In this document: piece by piece, positions 47,136 through 58,340 of the stretch
Position numbering within the stretch: position 1 is the first letter of the stretch
How the letters are laid out: each line of letters opens with the position of its first letter
Assembly: GCA_032173965.1 (NCBI GenBank)
Contig: CM063292.1
Location: 3,734,001 to 3,798,000, forward strand
Source of the DNA: Sitta carolinensis
Taxonomy: Eukaryota; Chordata; Aves; Passeriformes; Sittidae
Length of the DNA stretch: 64,000 nucleotides
Reading direction: 5' to 3'
Notes under the pieces: generated by a model
What the model was told of the DNA's origin: nothing
The model's input: the letters and a program-made list of their open reading frames with translations, nothing else
The model's database searches: none
Made by a program: the position numbers and the translations under genes

Positions 47136-50100
47136 AATGGGATTGCTGACTTAATTAAACAGCTCGAGGCATCACCCCTGGCTCCGTGCTGTTCGTGGGT
47201 GTGCACAGAAAACCGTGCAGAGCACAGGAGAAATGCAGGGGGGGAAAGGCCAGGCTGGGGCTGAGTCAGGGGATGTCTGATCCATGCCCTGCTCTGCCTG
47301 CTCAGCCACGCAGGAGGGGCCCTTCCCCATGCTGGGAACCCTGCCAAGGTTTGCTTGGGGTTCCTTCTCCTCCCTGGCTCCCAGAAGGAGCTTCCCACTC
47401 CAAATTCCTGAGCTGTCTGCACCTCTGTGTGCCTCTGTCCCTTACTGCTGCCTCTGCCCCTCCTGGCTGAGCTGTGGGGCTGTCCTGGCTGTCCTGCTTT
47501 GGATGTTCTGCCAAATCCCTCTGGCCAAAACAAGGCAGGGAACCGTCCTGGGAAGCAGAAAGGGGAAGGGGAAGGATTAATAACAGAATCTCACACCATA
47601 GGCACAGATATGGGTGAAAAGTTTATGATCATAAATAGACGAAAATACCTGAAGGAATGAGGTGTGGCACTGAATAATGGGGTAGTGCCAAAGATTTTCA
47701 TGTAGCTGGAGGAGCTGTTACCTTTGGGAGAAGCGCTGTAGTGTCTCCTGGGTGGAGACAGAAAATGGATAAAAATCGTTAATGTGATCTGGATAAAAAA
47801 AAAAAAAAAAAAAAGAAAGATGAAAGTTTCCCCTTTCACAGGAATGCAGTGAGAACTGGGTGTCACTGAAGGCACTGAGAGCAGGAATATTGTTCTGCAA
47901 CTCCTGGGAGGGAAGAAACAAAACTCCATCATCCTATTGGCCGTGTTTAGCAGCTGCTAAAATACCAACCAGCTGATCAGAGATGGGTTTATCAAAGCAG
48001 TGCCTGTGCTTTCAGGTGCTGGCTGTCGATTAGGGAGCTTATGTAAAAGCTGCTCTGCTATCAACAGAAAGGAATCAAAAATATAAAATGCCAGAAAAGT
48101 GAGTGGGCAAGGTTTTAAGGAAACGAGGTGCAAATTTATTGCCACATCTGTGCAAAGAGGTTGAAATGAGGGGAGAATACAACAAGAGATGGGGTGTCCT
48201 GTTCCAGGGCTGTCTCTGAGCTGCACCTGTGTCTCTCAGCAACCTTAATGTGGGGTTTGGGCAGTGAATTCTCATCTCCAAGGGTGGCAAAAAGCCCTGG
48301 GGCTGTTCGTGAGAACACTTCTTTGGTTCATTAGGGCTTGAGCCAGGGGTGGCAGGGCTCCCTGAGCTTGTGGATGCCAGCAGGAGGAAGGAGGATGCTC
48401 CACAGGGATTGCTCCAAGGCAACTCTGAGCAGTTTCAAACCAGCACAGCCCTGACTAACCACACCAAACCAAAGGGTGCTGGACACCTGAAAAGCCAACT
48501 GGAAAAAACAGAGGAGAATGAAACAGGAAAAATAATTTTTCAGGTGATGAAGAGTTCACGTGTGGCCCTTGAAGGATATTTTTAATACTGGGTAATTTAA
48601 GCACAGATTTATTCCTTTATTTCTTTGCTGGCCAGCAAAGCCCCTGGAACTCAGCAATTTGTCACATGTGTGCTTATAGGGAATCAGGCCACAGATTTGG
48701 AGATTACCTAATGTAGAAGAGAGTGAAAATGGAGAAAGGGCAGAATTTCCTAACGGGGAATTCCATCAGCAGAGTGTACTCAGCAGTGGGAAATAGGGGT
48801 TGTGTGGCATTTAGAGGTGAAGGCAGGTGAGCATCCACAGTAATTTGAAAAAATACTGATGTGGGGATTGCAGTGTCTGATCTATTTTGTCTTAGAGAAA
48901 GCTCTTAAATGTGAAAAACTGATGTGTTTGGGGCGAATTCACATCTAACACAGATTGCTGTACCTCCAGTGTTCCAGAAAAATGATGACATCCTCCATCA
49001 GCTGAGGAATCTGTCTAAAATTGTACTGGAAGCAACACCTGAAAAGGAAAATAAGACATCCTGGTGAACAAACACCCCAAAGCAAAGAGCTGTTATGATC
49101 AAATATTTAGAAATTGAAACTTGCTGCCAAAGTGCAACTCATTAAAAGAGTGATTTAAAACCTCTTTCATAGCTGATGTTGTAAACCTACAATTGATCTG
49201 ATTTCCTAACTTTGTGCAAATTTTTGTTATCTTTTATCGCTTTATAGGAATACTTTTTTTTAAATTGCATTATAAATTAAAAATAATTAAAATCTCACAT
49301 TTATTAAAAATAATAAAAAGCCCACAGTAATTACCCGCTTTTTTTTTTTTTTTTTTTGCCCAGACCAATGAAATCATAGTCAACATTATGAGTGCCTGAA
49401 AAAATATATGTACACTCCTGCATAAGCCCCAGCATCCCTGTCCTGCATTCTGCAATGTTAAAATTCTGGAAAAAACTTTCTGATAACACTGCAAAACTTT
49501 TAAAGTTGTTGCCTTTCCCACAAAATATCCAATGTTCCAGGAAAAGCCGTTTATCATAGAAAACACATTGTATAACAAAGTTGCAATCTCTAATTAATAC
49601 AGGAGATTTTCACTGTGCACTGAATCCCAAATTTGGAATTATCAGCCAGCGAGGTAATTAAGGATAAAGCTGCTGGAGATAAGTAACTCTTCAGCCATCT
49701 TCTGGGTGACATATGAAGGAGTCTAAACACTCCTGTGAGCAATTAATCTTCTAAAACTCACCCCACGTGCAGATTAAGGGCAGATCTAGTCCTGAGCTCC
49801 ACAGCAATTGCTGAAATTTCGTTTTTGAACGTGGAGCTGGCATCACATCTCAGCTTTTGCCTCAGTGGGTCCTCCAAAAATGGTCGATTCTTGAGACAAG
49901 AGGAATAATATGTGCTGTTTAATTGTTTATTAGCACGAGAACTTCACACGGTGGAAGGAATGATTGTTTGTTGAAACAAGACCTTCAAGGGACTCTTTAA
50001 TTATAAAACAGCTTGATATTTTAAAGGAAATGACAGCAGCAACAGAAAGAACAATTTACTGTGGGTAGCAGGTTGAGTATAGCTTGGGGCCTATTAATCA

Positions 50101-51520
50101 GTCGTGCATAACAACTACCCCATAAAGAAACTGGGATTAACATGCAGAAAATACTGCTTTGCAGGAGGATTCAAAGAAACATGGCTGGGGTTTAAAATGT
50201 AATTAACAGTTGCATCATATTACATGGGCAGGAGCAAAAGCAGGGTCTGCCTCACAGCTGGAGATGGGTAAAATGAAGATAGCAGGTTTGGAACCCTCCA
50301 AGAACAAAGTGGTGGCAGGATCTGAGGAAACTGGGGACACATTTGCTGCTGCTGGTGGGGCTGAGACACAAACCAAGGCTCTGAAGCAGGTGGTTTTGGT
50401 TTGTTTGGGTTTTTTTTGTTTTTATTTTTGCTGGGCATCTCCAGTTTCAAAGAGAGGGAGACAGAACAGAGAATTTTGTCTCGAAGTTTTCTAGAAAGCA
50501 GACACAGAGCAAAGCTGTTGCCTTTTGAAAACCACATGTTCATAAGCATGCATAAAGGAAGGGAGAGAGGGTGTTTGCCCAGCAGAGCTGGGCAGGGATG
50601 GAGTGGGGCAGAATTTTCCTGCTGTGAGCATCACTGTGTCCTGTCCAGAGTGCAGTGCCCAGCAGGGCTGCTCAGGGAGCTGCAGGGAGCTCTGACCCTT
50701 TGGGGGACACCTCAGGAGCTTTTTCTGTTAGCCCAGAGCCCTGCTCTGCAAAGCCCAGGCCTGGCATTAAGGGTAAACTCAGTGAAAGGGCTCCACGTGC
50801 CCACAGCTGCCTGCACCCTGGAATCCTGACAGCAGATTTTACTTTTGCCTTCAGAAAAATTCCTCGTAGGGATATTTCCTTTCCTGGCAGGTGTCAGGGA
50901 TTTCATTCCTGCTGCCTCATTGGCTCCTTGTGCTCCTCAGTCAAAACAGACTTTGGGGATTTCATCTGGTGGCTTTTGTCAGAAGAGCTGAGATTTCTTG
51001 TGTGTAGATGGAAAATTCTGGTTAAACTCTGAGGTTTCTTTTCCTTTTTTTTTTTTTTTTTTTTCTTTTTTTTTTTCTTTTGCTTCATTTCATTGGGGGT
51101 TCTGTGCTTGTGGTATGTCAGATAATTAGTTTTTAGGTAAATTAATCTTCAAGTGACACTAGGAGGTGGGAAGTTAATTCTCACGCATTCCTGGTTCCTT
51201 TCTGACTATCTAATTATTCCTGAGAGTTGTAGGGGCTGTGTTCTAGAAAGGCAGCTCAGCATGGGGTTAAGCAGTGCTGGAGCACAGGAAAAAGGGTAAA
51301 AAATTACCATTTTTGACAGGCCCACAGCTGCTTGGAGATTGTCATTCCCCAATTTTCATTTCTGTCCTGTTGGTGGTGTAAATTATTAATCAAACAGTGA
51401 TTACCTGTACAGTCCTCAATTTTCAGAGAGCTTTCTTAATGTGGGCTAACACACCTGTCATGTGCTCGAGAGAAGTTGTGAACTCTGAGCCAAATTTTCC
51501 CTTTTATTCTGCTGCTGCAT
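47136..51520. other. Unique non-coding sequence, no gene seen
   Basis: No gene was supported. The GC-rich block at 47.18-47.56 kb leaves open frames on both strands without domain content. Low-complexity tracts are A20 at 47795-47814, T19 at 49339-49357 and a pyrimidine tract at 51045-51081. AT-rich low-complexity DNA lies at about 49255-49320. The stretch at 49.56-49.88 kb is repeat-poor and could be a conserved element. Confidence 0.6.
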
Positions 51521-51539
51521 CTTGTTTATGAGTCAGGGA

Positions 51540-52000
51540 GCTTGGCGTGCAGGAAGGAGCATGATTTTGCTGTGAATTAAATAGAAGAGGAAAGACTTGT
51601 GATACAGGTTGAGGAACAGAAGAAAATGCTGGCTTGGGTGCCCATAAAAAGATCTGTACAATGTAAAAATAAAGTGAAAATTCTGCAGGCACCACGGTTT
51701 GGAGGACAAAGCTGAAAGTGCATAGAAACAATAAAGAAAGAATTTTAATAAAAGACTTGGGGAAAGCAAGGAGATGTCAAGATAACTATGAAAAAAATAC
51801 AGGCTGCAAGAATTTTTGTAAAATCTTGTGAGAGTATAATTGAATTTTGGGGATGTTTAAGACAAGTAAACACAAGTGATGTCATCAGATCTTCAATAAA
51901 GGAAGATAAGCTCAGCTGCAAGGTCTGAAGTCTCTTTGGAAAGGTGCAAGATGAGGTCAGACAGGTAGGACTGGGAAAAGTTTGCATCACTTTATCTCCT
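51540..52000. other. Purine-rich block, possible old LTR or ERV remnant
   Basis: The plus strand is strongly A/G-rich with repeated AATAAAG words (about 51668, 51730 and 51897). It has open, phenylalanine- and leucine-rich antisense frames, as the LTR-like block at 46.7 kb also does. This composition is compatible with an old LTR but no ends, TATA arrangement or second copy were found. Confidence 0.2.
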
Positions 52001-53468
52001 TCCTGTGCAATAGCTGGAGTTGTGTTTGATTTGCCAGGAGTAGAAGTGATAAAATATGTCAGTGATCAGGAGAAATAAGGCCCCAACAGCACAGGTTCAA
52101 TACTTACACTCAGAGTGGGGAGGGTGTAAATGCCTCAGTACAAAATAACCTCATTAATTTGGGAAAAAAATGTGGGATGCATTTTTTTTTTTCCTTTTGG
52201 GTTTTTGCAGAGGAATTGTTACTTTTCTAAACCTAGAAGGTATTGTTTTAGTTCTGTTCCCCATCAGCCTTGGAGGAGTTCAAGACTGAAGGACTAAAAG
52301 AGCAAATGTAAAAAATATTTTCCCACCTCCTTCTTACCTTTTGACCTTTCCAGAGAAGAAAAGCAAAATCTCGTGTGGAGACAGCAAAGAAAGGAGCTGT
52401 GGAAGGAAGAGGCACCAAGGTGAACAAAAGGGAACTAAACCTCAAAAGTCAGCTTTTATCTGAAGGCAAACCAGAACAGAGCAATGTTTGAGACAGAGAA
52501 AACCCAGCCAGGCTGGTTAAAGTGACAGCTCTCCCCACTTCACTCAGGACCCGTGGGCCCTTCTCACTCCAGCACATCCCAGGCACTCCTTGTCTGCAGC
52601 AAGTTCCAGTTGCAGTGCTGCTGGAAGGGGGCTCTCTGCTCTCCATCCCTCCTGGAGCTCAGCTGCCTCTGCTCTCTCTCAGCCCCCAGGCTTGTGCTGC
52701 TCCCTCCCTGCCTGCTGCCTGCCTCCCCTCCTGCCCTGCCTCTTGGATCTCTGCTCTCCCAGCTGCCTTACCAGCTCTAACAGCTCCTGCTCAGGCCAAG
52801 GGGCTCACCCGGGTCTGGCCCTCAGGGCTGTAAATCCAAACCTTATTTTCTGCCTTCTCCTCCACTGCAGGTTTTTAGCAGAGCAGAGCACACAAACCAA
52901 ACAGATGCCATGCACCTTAGGAGCATTTCCCTCGCACTCTCATTCCATCCCACTAAGAAACAAGCACTATTCTGTTAAAAGGGATTTAAACTGACCAACT
53001 GATAAACCTTTCTATTATTGCTCAGTCAGAAAGCTGTCAAAATGAAATTATTGTGGAGTTTTTGGAGCTGTGAGGGTGCTGAGGAATGGTCAGGGCTGAT
53101 CACTGGCAAGCAGCAGAAGAGTTTGGCCACCTCAGTTTCAGGTGCACAGGTGATGCTGGCCCTGATGACATCTTTGTCTGTTGGTTCAGAGCACAGAGAA
53201 GGTCACTGGATTTTCTCAGTGATGACAGAAGACCTGAGGACCCAAATGTAAGAAGGCAGCATTGACTAAAATACATCTATTACAAAGAGGTAATTAACTG
53301 TCAGACTTGTCAGTATTTCCAAAAACTGTAGGCAACCCAAACAGTACCAGGTTTCTTTTTGTCATTGCATTGTGAATCCCCCCAGGAAGATTTATTTTTC
53401 TCATGGCCAATTTTGCTGCTTCCTCCTCTTGTAAAAATCAAAGCAGTATAGCTTGCTTAGGGAAAAAG

Positions 53469-53493
53469 AAAAAAAAAAAAAAAAAAAAAAAAA
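53469..53493. repeat. A25 homopolymer
   Basis: Twenty-five A residues follow an A-rich GGAAAAAG lead. No AATAAA lies immediately upstream and no retroposed gene was recognised. Confidence 0.95.
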
Positions 53494-53784
53494 GCAGCAT
53501 AATATCTTGGTGATTTCTTAAGAGATCTCTTCTCACAGTTATAGGTATCTTAGAAAGGAAATTGATGCATCTTCCTTTCTTCTTTGTGTGTTCTTGGTGC
53601 CACAAGCTGTGCACAGCATGCTTTCAATTAATTTAAACTAACTTTCCATCTGCTCCAGCAAATGTAGGGTTTTGAAAGGCAGTATGATGGAAGCACAGGG
53701 AATCTGCTGATAGCCACCAACGTGGGAGCCAGTCTGCTGTGGAAAATGGAATATCCACAGTGTTCCCTTTCTACTCCACACTAA

Positions 53785-54255
53785 AGGCTCGCTTTAGTGA
53801 AAAATGATTATTGTTTCCAATATTTGCCCAATCAGGACGGGAAGGGAAAGCTTTAGTGCTGGAGATGGTGATTTACATTTTACAGAGCGTGGCAGTGTGG
53901 GGAGCAGGATGTATCAGATCGATTCCTTTTTAATTGCCACTTTCATCAAGCTTTATGGTATGGAATTATTTCATTATGTTTCTACACTTAAAACAAACCC
54001 ACAAAAATGCTGAATATGATTGGAACTCGGAAAGCTTTGGCTTCGCTCTCGGTTTGATCAGAACACCGCATATGTTGCAAATATTCTGATTTTTCCCCAA
54101 CAAATTAAATTCCAACAAAGGTATTTAAATTAGAAAAGCCAAGGCCACAGTAAAACAGCGACAATGGCAACATTCAAGTAATGACACGGACTAAATTATA
54201 GTAAATGTGTACAATAAAAGCCTTTTGCTATTAAATGCGTGCACTTTACAGACAT
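53785..54255. promoter_or_regulatory. Candidate conserved non-coding element
   Basis: This repeat-free stretch is dense in regulatory-type words. Examples are a forkhead-like ATTGTTTCC, a CCAAT box in GCCCAATCAGG, a SOX-like ACAATGG at 54161-54167 and homeodomain cores (TTTAATTGCC, CATTAATTAG). It retains scattered CpGs (GGCTTCGCTCTCGG, CAGATCGATTCC, AATGCGTGC). The texture fits an ancient enhancer better than neutral DNA. No reading frame explains it, and the call rests on appearance alone. Confidence 0.3.
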
Positions 54256-54285
54256 TAATTAGTCCTTTGTGTCTGGGGTTTAGTT

Positions 54286-54296
54286 GGGGGGGGGGG
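54286..54296. repeat. G11 homopolymer
   Basis: Eleven consecutive G residues lie at the right edge of the candidate regulatory stretch. G-runs of this length are rare in AT-rich DNA and are prone to length error. Confidence 0.9.
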
Positions 54297-55020
54297 TGTG
54301 CTTTTTTTGGAGCTGATGCTGTTTTTTCTTTTTTATTTTTAAATATTATGAAATAGGAACTGTGATTCTGGCACCAGCCCTTCAAGCAGTAACTGTTTAA
54401 ACCTATGTGGTAATTGAGTTTTACCTGCAGCCCAACCTTGTTCTCAATTGAACCCAGGAGAATAAGTTTATGACTTTTTTTTCCCCCAATTTAAATTAGC
54501 ATTGAATTTGCAAAGTGCAATTATTTTGGGGCCCTGCTTCCTCCTCTCTGTATTTCTTATTTTAAGTACTGTGTTTTTAGCCCTGGTTGGCCTCTTCAAG
54601 TGGTCAAGGACATGGAAATCAAAATTCTAGGGCTTGGTGAGATGTGCAGGGAGCTGTGGTGGCAGCAGCAGGGAAAAAATAAGAAACTGCTTCTTGTAAC
54701 TCATGCCTCAGACTCAACACCACTTGCACTTAAGAGTGGATTTCATGGAGAATAATTCTGTATAATCCTGGGTAGATTCATGGAAATTGATGCCGTGTTT
54801 TCATGGCAATTATGTGTCTGCAGTCAGGGCAGATTCTTCCCTACTGCTGCCACCTCTGTCACTTCAAGCACTGGCAGTTCCAGTTTTGGGGGTGTTTTCC
54901 TGTTTCTGTAGTTTGGGTTCTGTTTTGTTCTTTTTTTAAAGACCTCATTCTTGGCAAGGCTGAGCAAGAGCTGATTTTCTGGTGACCACATAGCCTAGCT
55001 GTGGATCAAAGAGTGTGAGA

Positions 55021-55112
55021 CCTTCCTTTCCTTCCTTCCTTTCCTTCCTTTCCTTCCTTTCCTTCCTTTCCTTCCTTCCTTCCCTCCCTTCCTTCCCTCT
55101 CCATCCCTCCAT
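55021..55112. repeat. Polypyrimidine array of CCTTCCTTT-type units
   Basis: About 90 bases of pure C/T are built from CCTT and CCTTT units, decaying into CCCTCCC at the right. The strand is homopyrimidine with local mirror symmetry, the arrangement known to allow intramolecular triplex (H-DNA) formation. Confidence 0.95.
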
Positions 55113-57850
55113 GTGCTCTCCCCATCAATTCATGCCAATTTTGGGGGTGCCATTTCTTGCTGAAGCTGTTCCATTCTGCAGACAAGAATTATAGATTTCC
55201 CAGGGCAAGCTGATGTGTGAGCAGGAGCCATTTCATTTCCTTTAGTTCCTTTCTTGTTTGCTGCAAACAAGACCCAACCAAAGCGAAGTCTGTTCATCTA
55301 AAAGCTCCTTTTCCTCACTGGATATGTTATTTTATGTAGCTGTGGTCTCAAACTAGAAAAATATGAGGCAGAAAAGTTTCTTCTCATTTTATCTGACCAG
55401 CTTAAGGAAAAAAAAAAAAAAAAAAGAAAAAAAGAAAAAGGGCATTCTTTTGGACAGGTAATGAAATCATTCCTCACTGATATTTAGCAGAGATCCCGTG
55501 TGCCCAAGCCCTTGTCTGCTCCCCCAGTTATGTCATATTGCCTAATGAAAAGTGCTAACTTTCCCTCCAGACCTCTCCTCCCTGCTGTTCTGCAGGGCAT
55601 TTATACACCTACAGCAGATAATGGCCTCAGGAATTTATATGCTCAACCTGAAACCCTTGTAAGAGAAGTAATTAGACAGGCTTAATTAGAGCTGGCATGA
55701 CAAAATTTATGTCAGTAAACGTGCCCAATTCTGCCCAGAAAGGCATTTTCAAAGGGCTCTGACTGCTGTGTTAGTCATGCTCATTTTTCAGGCAGTGTGT
55801 ACAAGTGTATAATATTTAACCACCATTAAATGTTTTTCCAGTTGGAACTGCTCCGTGCGGAACTCATCCATTTAATCAATCCATCTCGTTCATTGTTAGA
55901 CTGCAACTGGTGTGGCTGCAAAGAAGGGAGAGAAAAGGAGAAAATGAGATGCTCCATTAGAAAACACCATTTGGAAGTGACAGATTAAGCTATTTGAAAT
56001 GAAGGAAAACGTGAGTCATTTTGGGGACACTTTATTTTATGCATAAATTGGATCATTGGCTGAAAAATAATCACTTGGTCCATCAAAGACATAGCCCAGA
56101 AATGAGGTGGAGAGAGAAGTTAACAGAGGATGAGTAATAGAGGTAAGAGAAAAGCGTGTAGCAAAGCAAGGAAGATAATACAAGTAATTTAACATGGCAA
56201 ACAATGGCAGCTAATGGTAATTAACAGTTAAGTGAACACATTTTTTTCCCCTTAAAAATCTGGTGTTGGTGTCAGAGGACTTGCCTGACTGCAGATGTCG
56301 AGGGGAACGTGGATCTGAAGTGCTAACAAGAAAGCAGGAGAGGATTATCAGAGCATCACTTCTAGGGGGAGAGGGGAAGTCCAAGAAGGGGAATAAAAAT
56401 GAAAAAGAAGGAAAAATGTGCAGTCTCCTGGCTCGTGTTTCTAGATCTTTCCTCTGCCTATCAGAATAAAATTCCTTTATGCATATAACCACCTGTATGT
56501 TTAACCTGTAGGTTTCCAAGTGACACATCACTGTCAGACTAATTGCTCTCCAAAACACAGCCCCTTACAGCTCTTCCAGGGGGAAAACTGTGTCCTTGAG
56601 CCATTCCTGGGTCTCTACTCCCAACTGCCACAGCCAAGGCCACAGCAGCAGAGGACTCCTCCAGGTTATCCCAATGCTTGGTAGCCAGAACAGCTCCCTG
56701 TTAAAATCTTGTTCCCAGCTGTGAAGGCATAAAAATTTTATTTAAAGCAGTTCCAGCATTTTTTGCATTGTTAATACAAAATTGGTAATGTTTTCCTGCT
56801 GGAACAGGAGAAAACATTCTGAGTAATAGCTCAGGTATTATTTTCAATAATATTTTGGGACCTGATAAAGAATAATATATATTTGTGGTTTAACCTGCCT
56901 GCTTGAGGCAAATTGCCTGGCTCCATTATCTGGATTTTCTGCTTGTTTCTGAGGAGCTTCATTTGAAACAAGCCAGCCAATATGTGGAGAATATACATTT
57001 ACACCACGTGTGTGGGTGCACAGTCCCTAGGAGTGGAAGGTGTTTTCAGAGAGATTATCCCCATGTAGCATGCAGCAGACAATAATTCAGCTATCAAAGA
57101 TTCAGTATTCCTCACTCAGCCGTGGAGAATTTTCTGACCCCCTCCCCATCCTCAGGAATGCTTGCTCCTGGGAATAATTCTTTGTGCCAGTCATGAAGGA
57201 TGTGAAGAACAGGATTTAAGGTTAAGCACAGCTGTTTGTGACTAGAAGGAGTCACCCTGGGGGGTTCTGGGTTCAGCTGGGGAGTTGAATTTGTCTGGCA
57301 CTAACATGAAATCCAAATACCCTATCCTGTGCAAGGAGCTCAACATTTAGGGAGAAGACCACGGATAAAGGACATTAATCATTAACCATTATTCAGAGAC
57401 AGCTTGCATCAGGCTGCAGGGATTATAAAAGTATAAATTAATGCTGGAAAAGTCAGCTGAGTTTGAAATCACCTCCCTTCACAGCCCCGATATTGTATGT
57501 ATGATTAAGAGTTGGGTTATTTTGGATTTTAGGGCTGCATTCATTCCTGGGCCACTGGATGAATGGAGATGTCTTTTATTTTTATAGCAGGCTGTTGAAA
57601 ATACAAATTTATTTATAATGCAGATAATGCTTGAAAGCGTGTAACACTCTTAAAATTATTTTAGACATTAAGTTTAAGCTTCCCAGTCTAAAAATGTTGA
57701 CTATAATTTTTAAATGTTTAAGGCATTCCATGGTTACAAGGAATGAATGTTTCTGGAGCACTATTTACTATGTTCTTTTTTCAACTTAATTTCTTTTTTG
57801 GGAGGATGGTTGGGAGTTTTTTTGTTCATATTTTGTTGCTGTTGTTTTGT
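55113..57850. other. Unique non-coding sequence, no gene seen
   Basis: No gene was supported. An A-rich tract with single G interruptions lies at 55408-55440. The AT-rich stretch at 55.5-55.93 kb is listed separately as a regulatory candidate. The 115-codon minus-strand frame at 56211-56558 has no recognisable features. Confidence 0.6.
55500..55930. promoter_or_regulatory. Candidate conserved non-coding element with paired TAATTAGA
   Basis: TAATTAGA occurs at 55669-55676 and again at 55683-55690, 14 bp apart in the same orientation. TAATTA is the core of many homeodomain sites. The surrounding DNA is repeat-free, has words such as GACAAAATTTATG and CCATTTAATCAATCC, and retains CpGs at 55850-55865. 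This arrangement suggests a homeodomain-bound enhancer, but function and conservation are untested. Confidence 0.3.
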
Positions 57851-57859
57851 GGGGTTTTT

Positions 57860-58030
57860 TTGTCTGTTTGTTTGTTTGTATTTTTAGGAAATCTTTCTTA
57901 GATGCTTATGGTGCCTTTGAGGTAATTATTAAGATTAAGCACCTGGCTTCTACAAACTGTTGCCTCAATTCACATCCCACTAAATCAGCATTGCAACATA
58001 TGAGAGAAGTCTTCCTAGAATCCCCTTAAA
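57860..58030. other. Short open segment, AT-rich, not convincingly coding
   Basis: TGTCTGTTTGTTTGTTTGTA is followed by TTTTTAGGAAATCTTTC, where a T-rich tract precedes an AG as at a splice acceptor. A 60-codon frame runs through to 58029. The frame has no recognisable motif and no clear downstream donor was chosen, so it is recorded only as an exon-like look. Confidence 0.12.
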
Positions 58031-58039
58031 ATGCCAGGA

Positions 58040-58340
58040 TCGTTCTTCATATCCTCATTTTTGTCTTGGTTTCCGTGGACTGCCTTTAAATTAATAAACA
58101 GGCTTTCAAGGCTCATGGTAGGTCCTAGATAAGGTGCGAAAATTATGCTAAAATATGCGGCGATAATTGGGTGTCAATTTGAGAACATGTTTCCCGTTGA
58201 ACAGGTGCCTGTTGTTTGCTGTGAACCCGAGGTTATTGGTAATTCACTGTTAACAGGTTCCCGGGGGGCTCCATGCAGTTCATTTCACACTTGGACGTTG
58301 CAATATTTGCAACAATTCTCAGAGTTCAGAGATGTCCAGG
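58040..58340. promoter_or_regulatory. Candidate conserved non-coding element with C/EBP-like palindrome
   Basis: This repeat-free stretch has retained CpGs (AGGTGCGAAAATTATG, ATATGCGGCGATAATTGG, TTCCCGTTG, GAACCCGAGG) and a perfect palindrome at 58297-58313. These features differ from the flanks and resemble an enhancer-type element. A weak 84-codon frame crosses it but has no known domain. Conservation must be tested before any functional claim. Confidence 0.33.
58297..58313. promoter_or_regulatory. Perfect palindrome GTTGCAA-TAT-TTGCAAC
   Basis: Two exact 7-bp arms are separated by three bases. TTGCAA half-sites resemble those bound by bZIP factors of the C/EBP type, though the spacing here is longer than a standard C/EBP dimer site. 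It lies inside the repeat-free CpG-retaining stretch described above. Confidence 0.4.

Larger units (their letters stand above)
52001..55020. other. Unique non-coding sequence, no gene seen
   Basis: No gene was supported. The pyrimidine- and GC-rich stretch at 52.54-52.83 kb holds overlapping open frames in several phases with no domain content. An A25 run lies at 53469-53493 and a G11 run at 54286-54296. A candidate regulatory stretch at 53.79-54.25 kb is listed separately. Confidence 0.6.

Noticed and set aside
52522..52994. Several overlapping leucine-, proline- and serine-rich frames
   Set aside because: They come from a polypyrimidine, CTG/CCTG-rich stretch open in multiple phases, with no single frame favoured.
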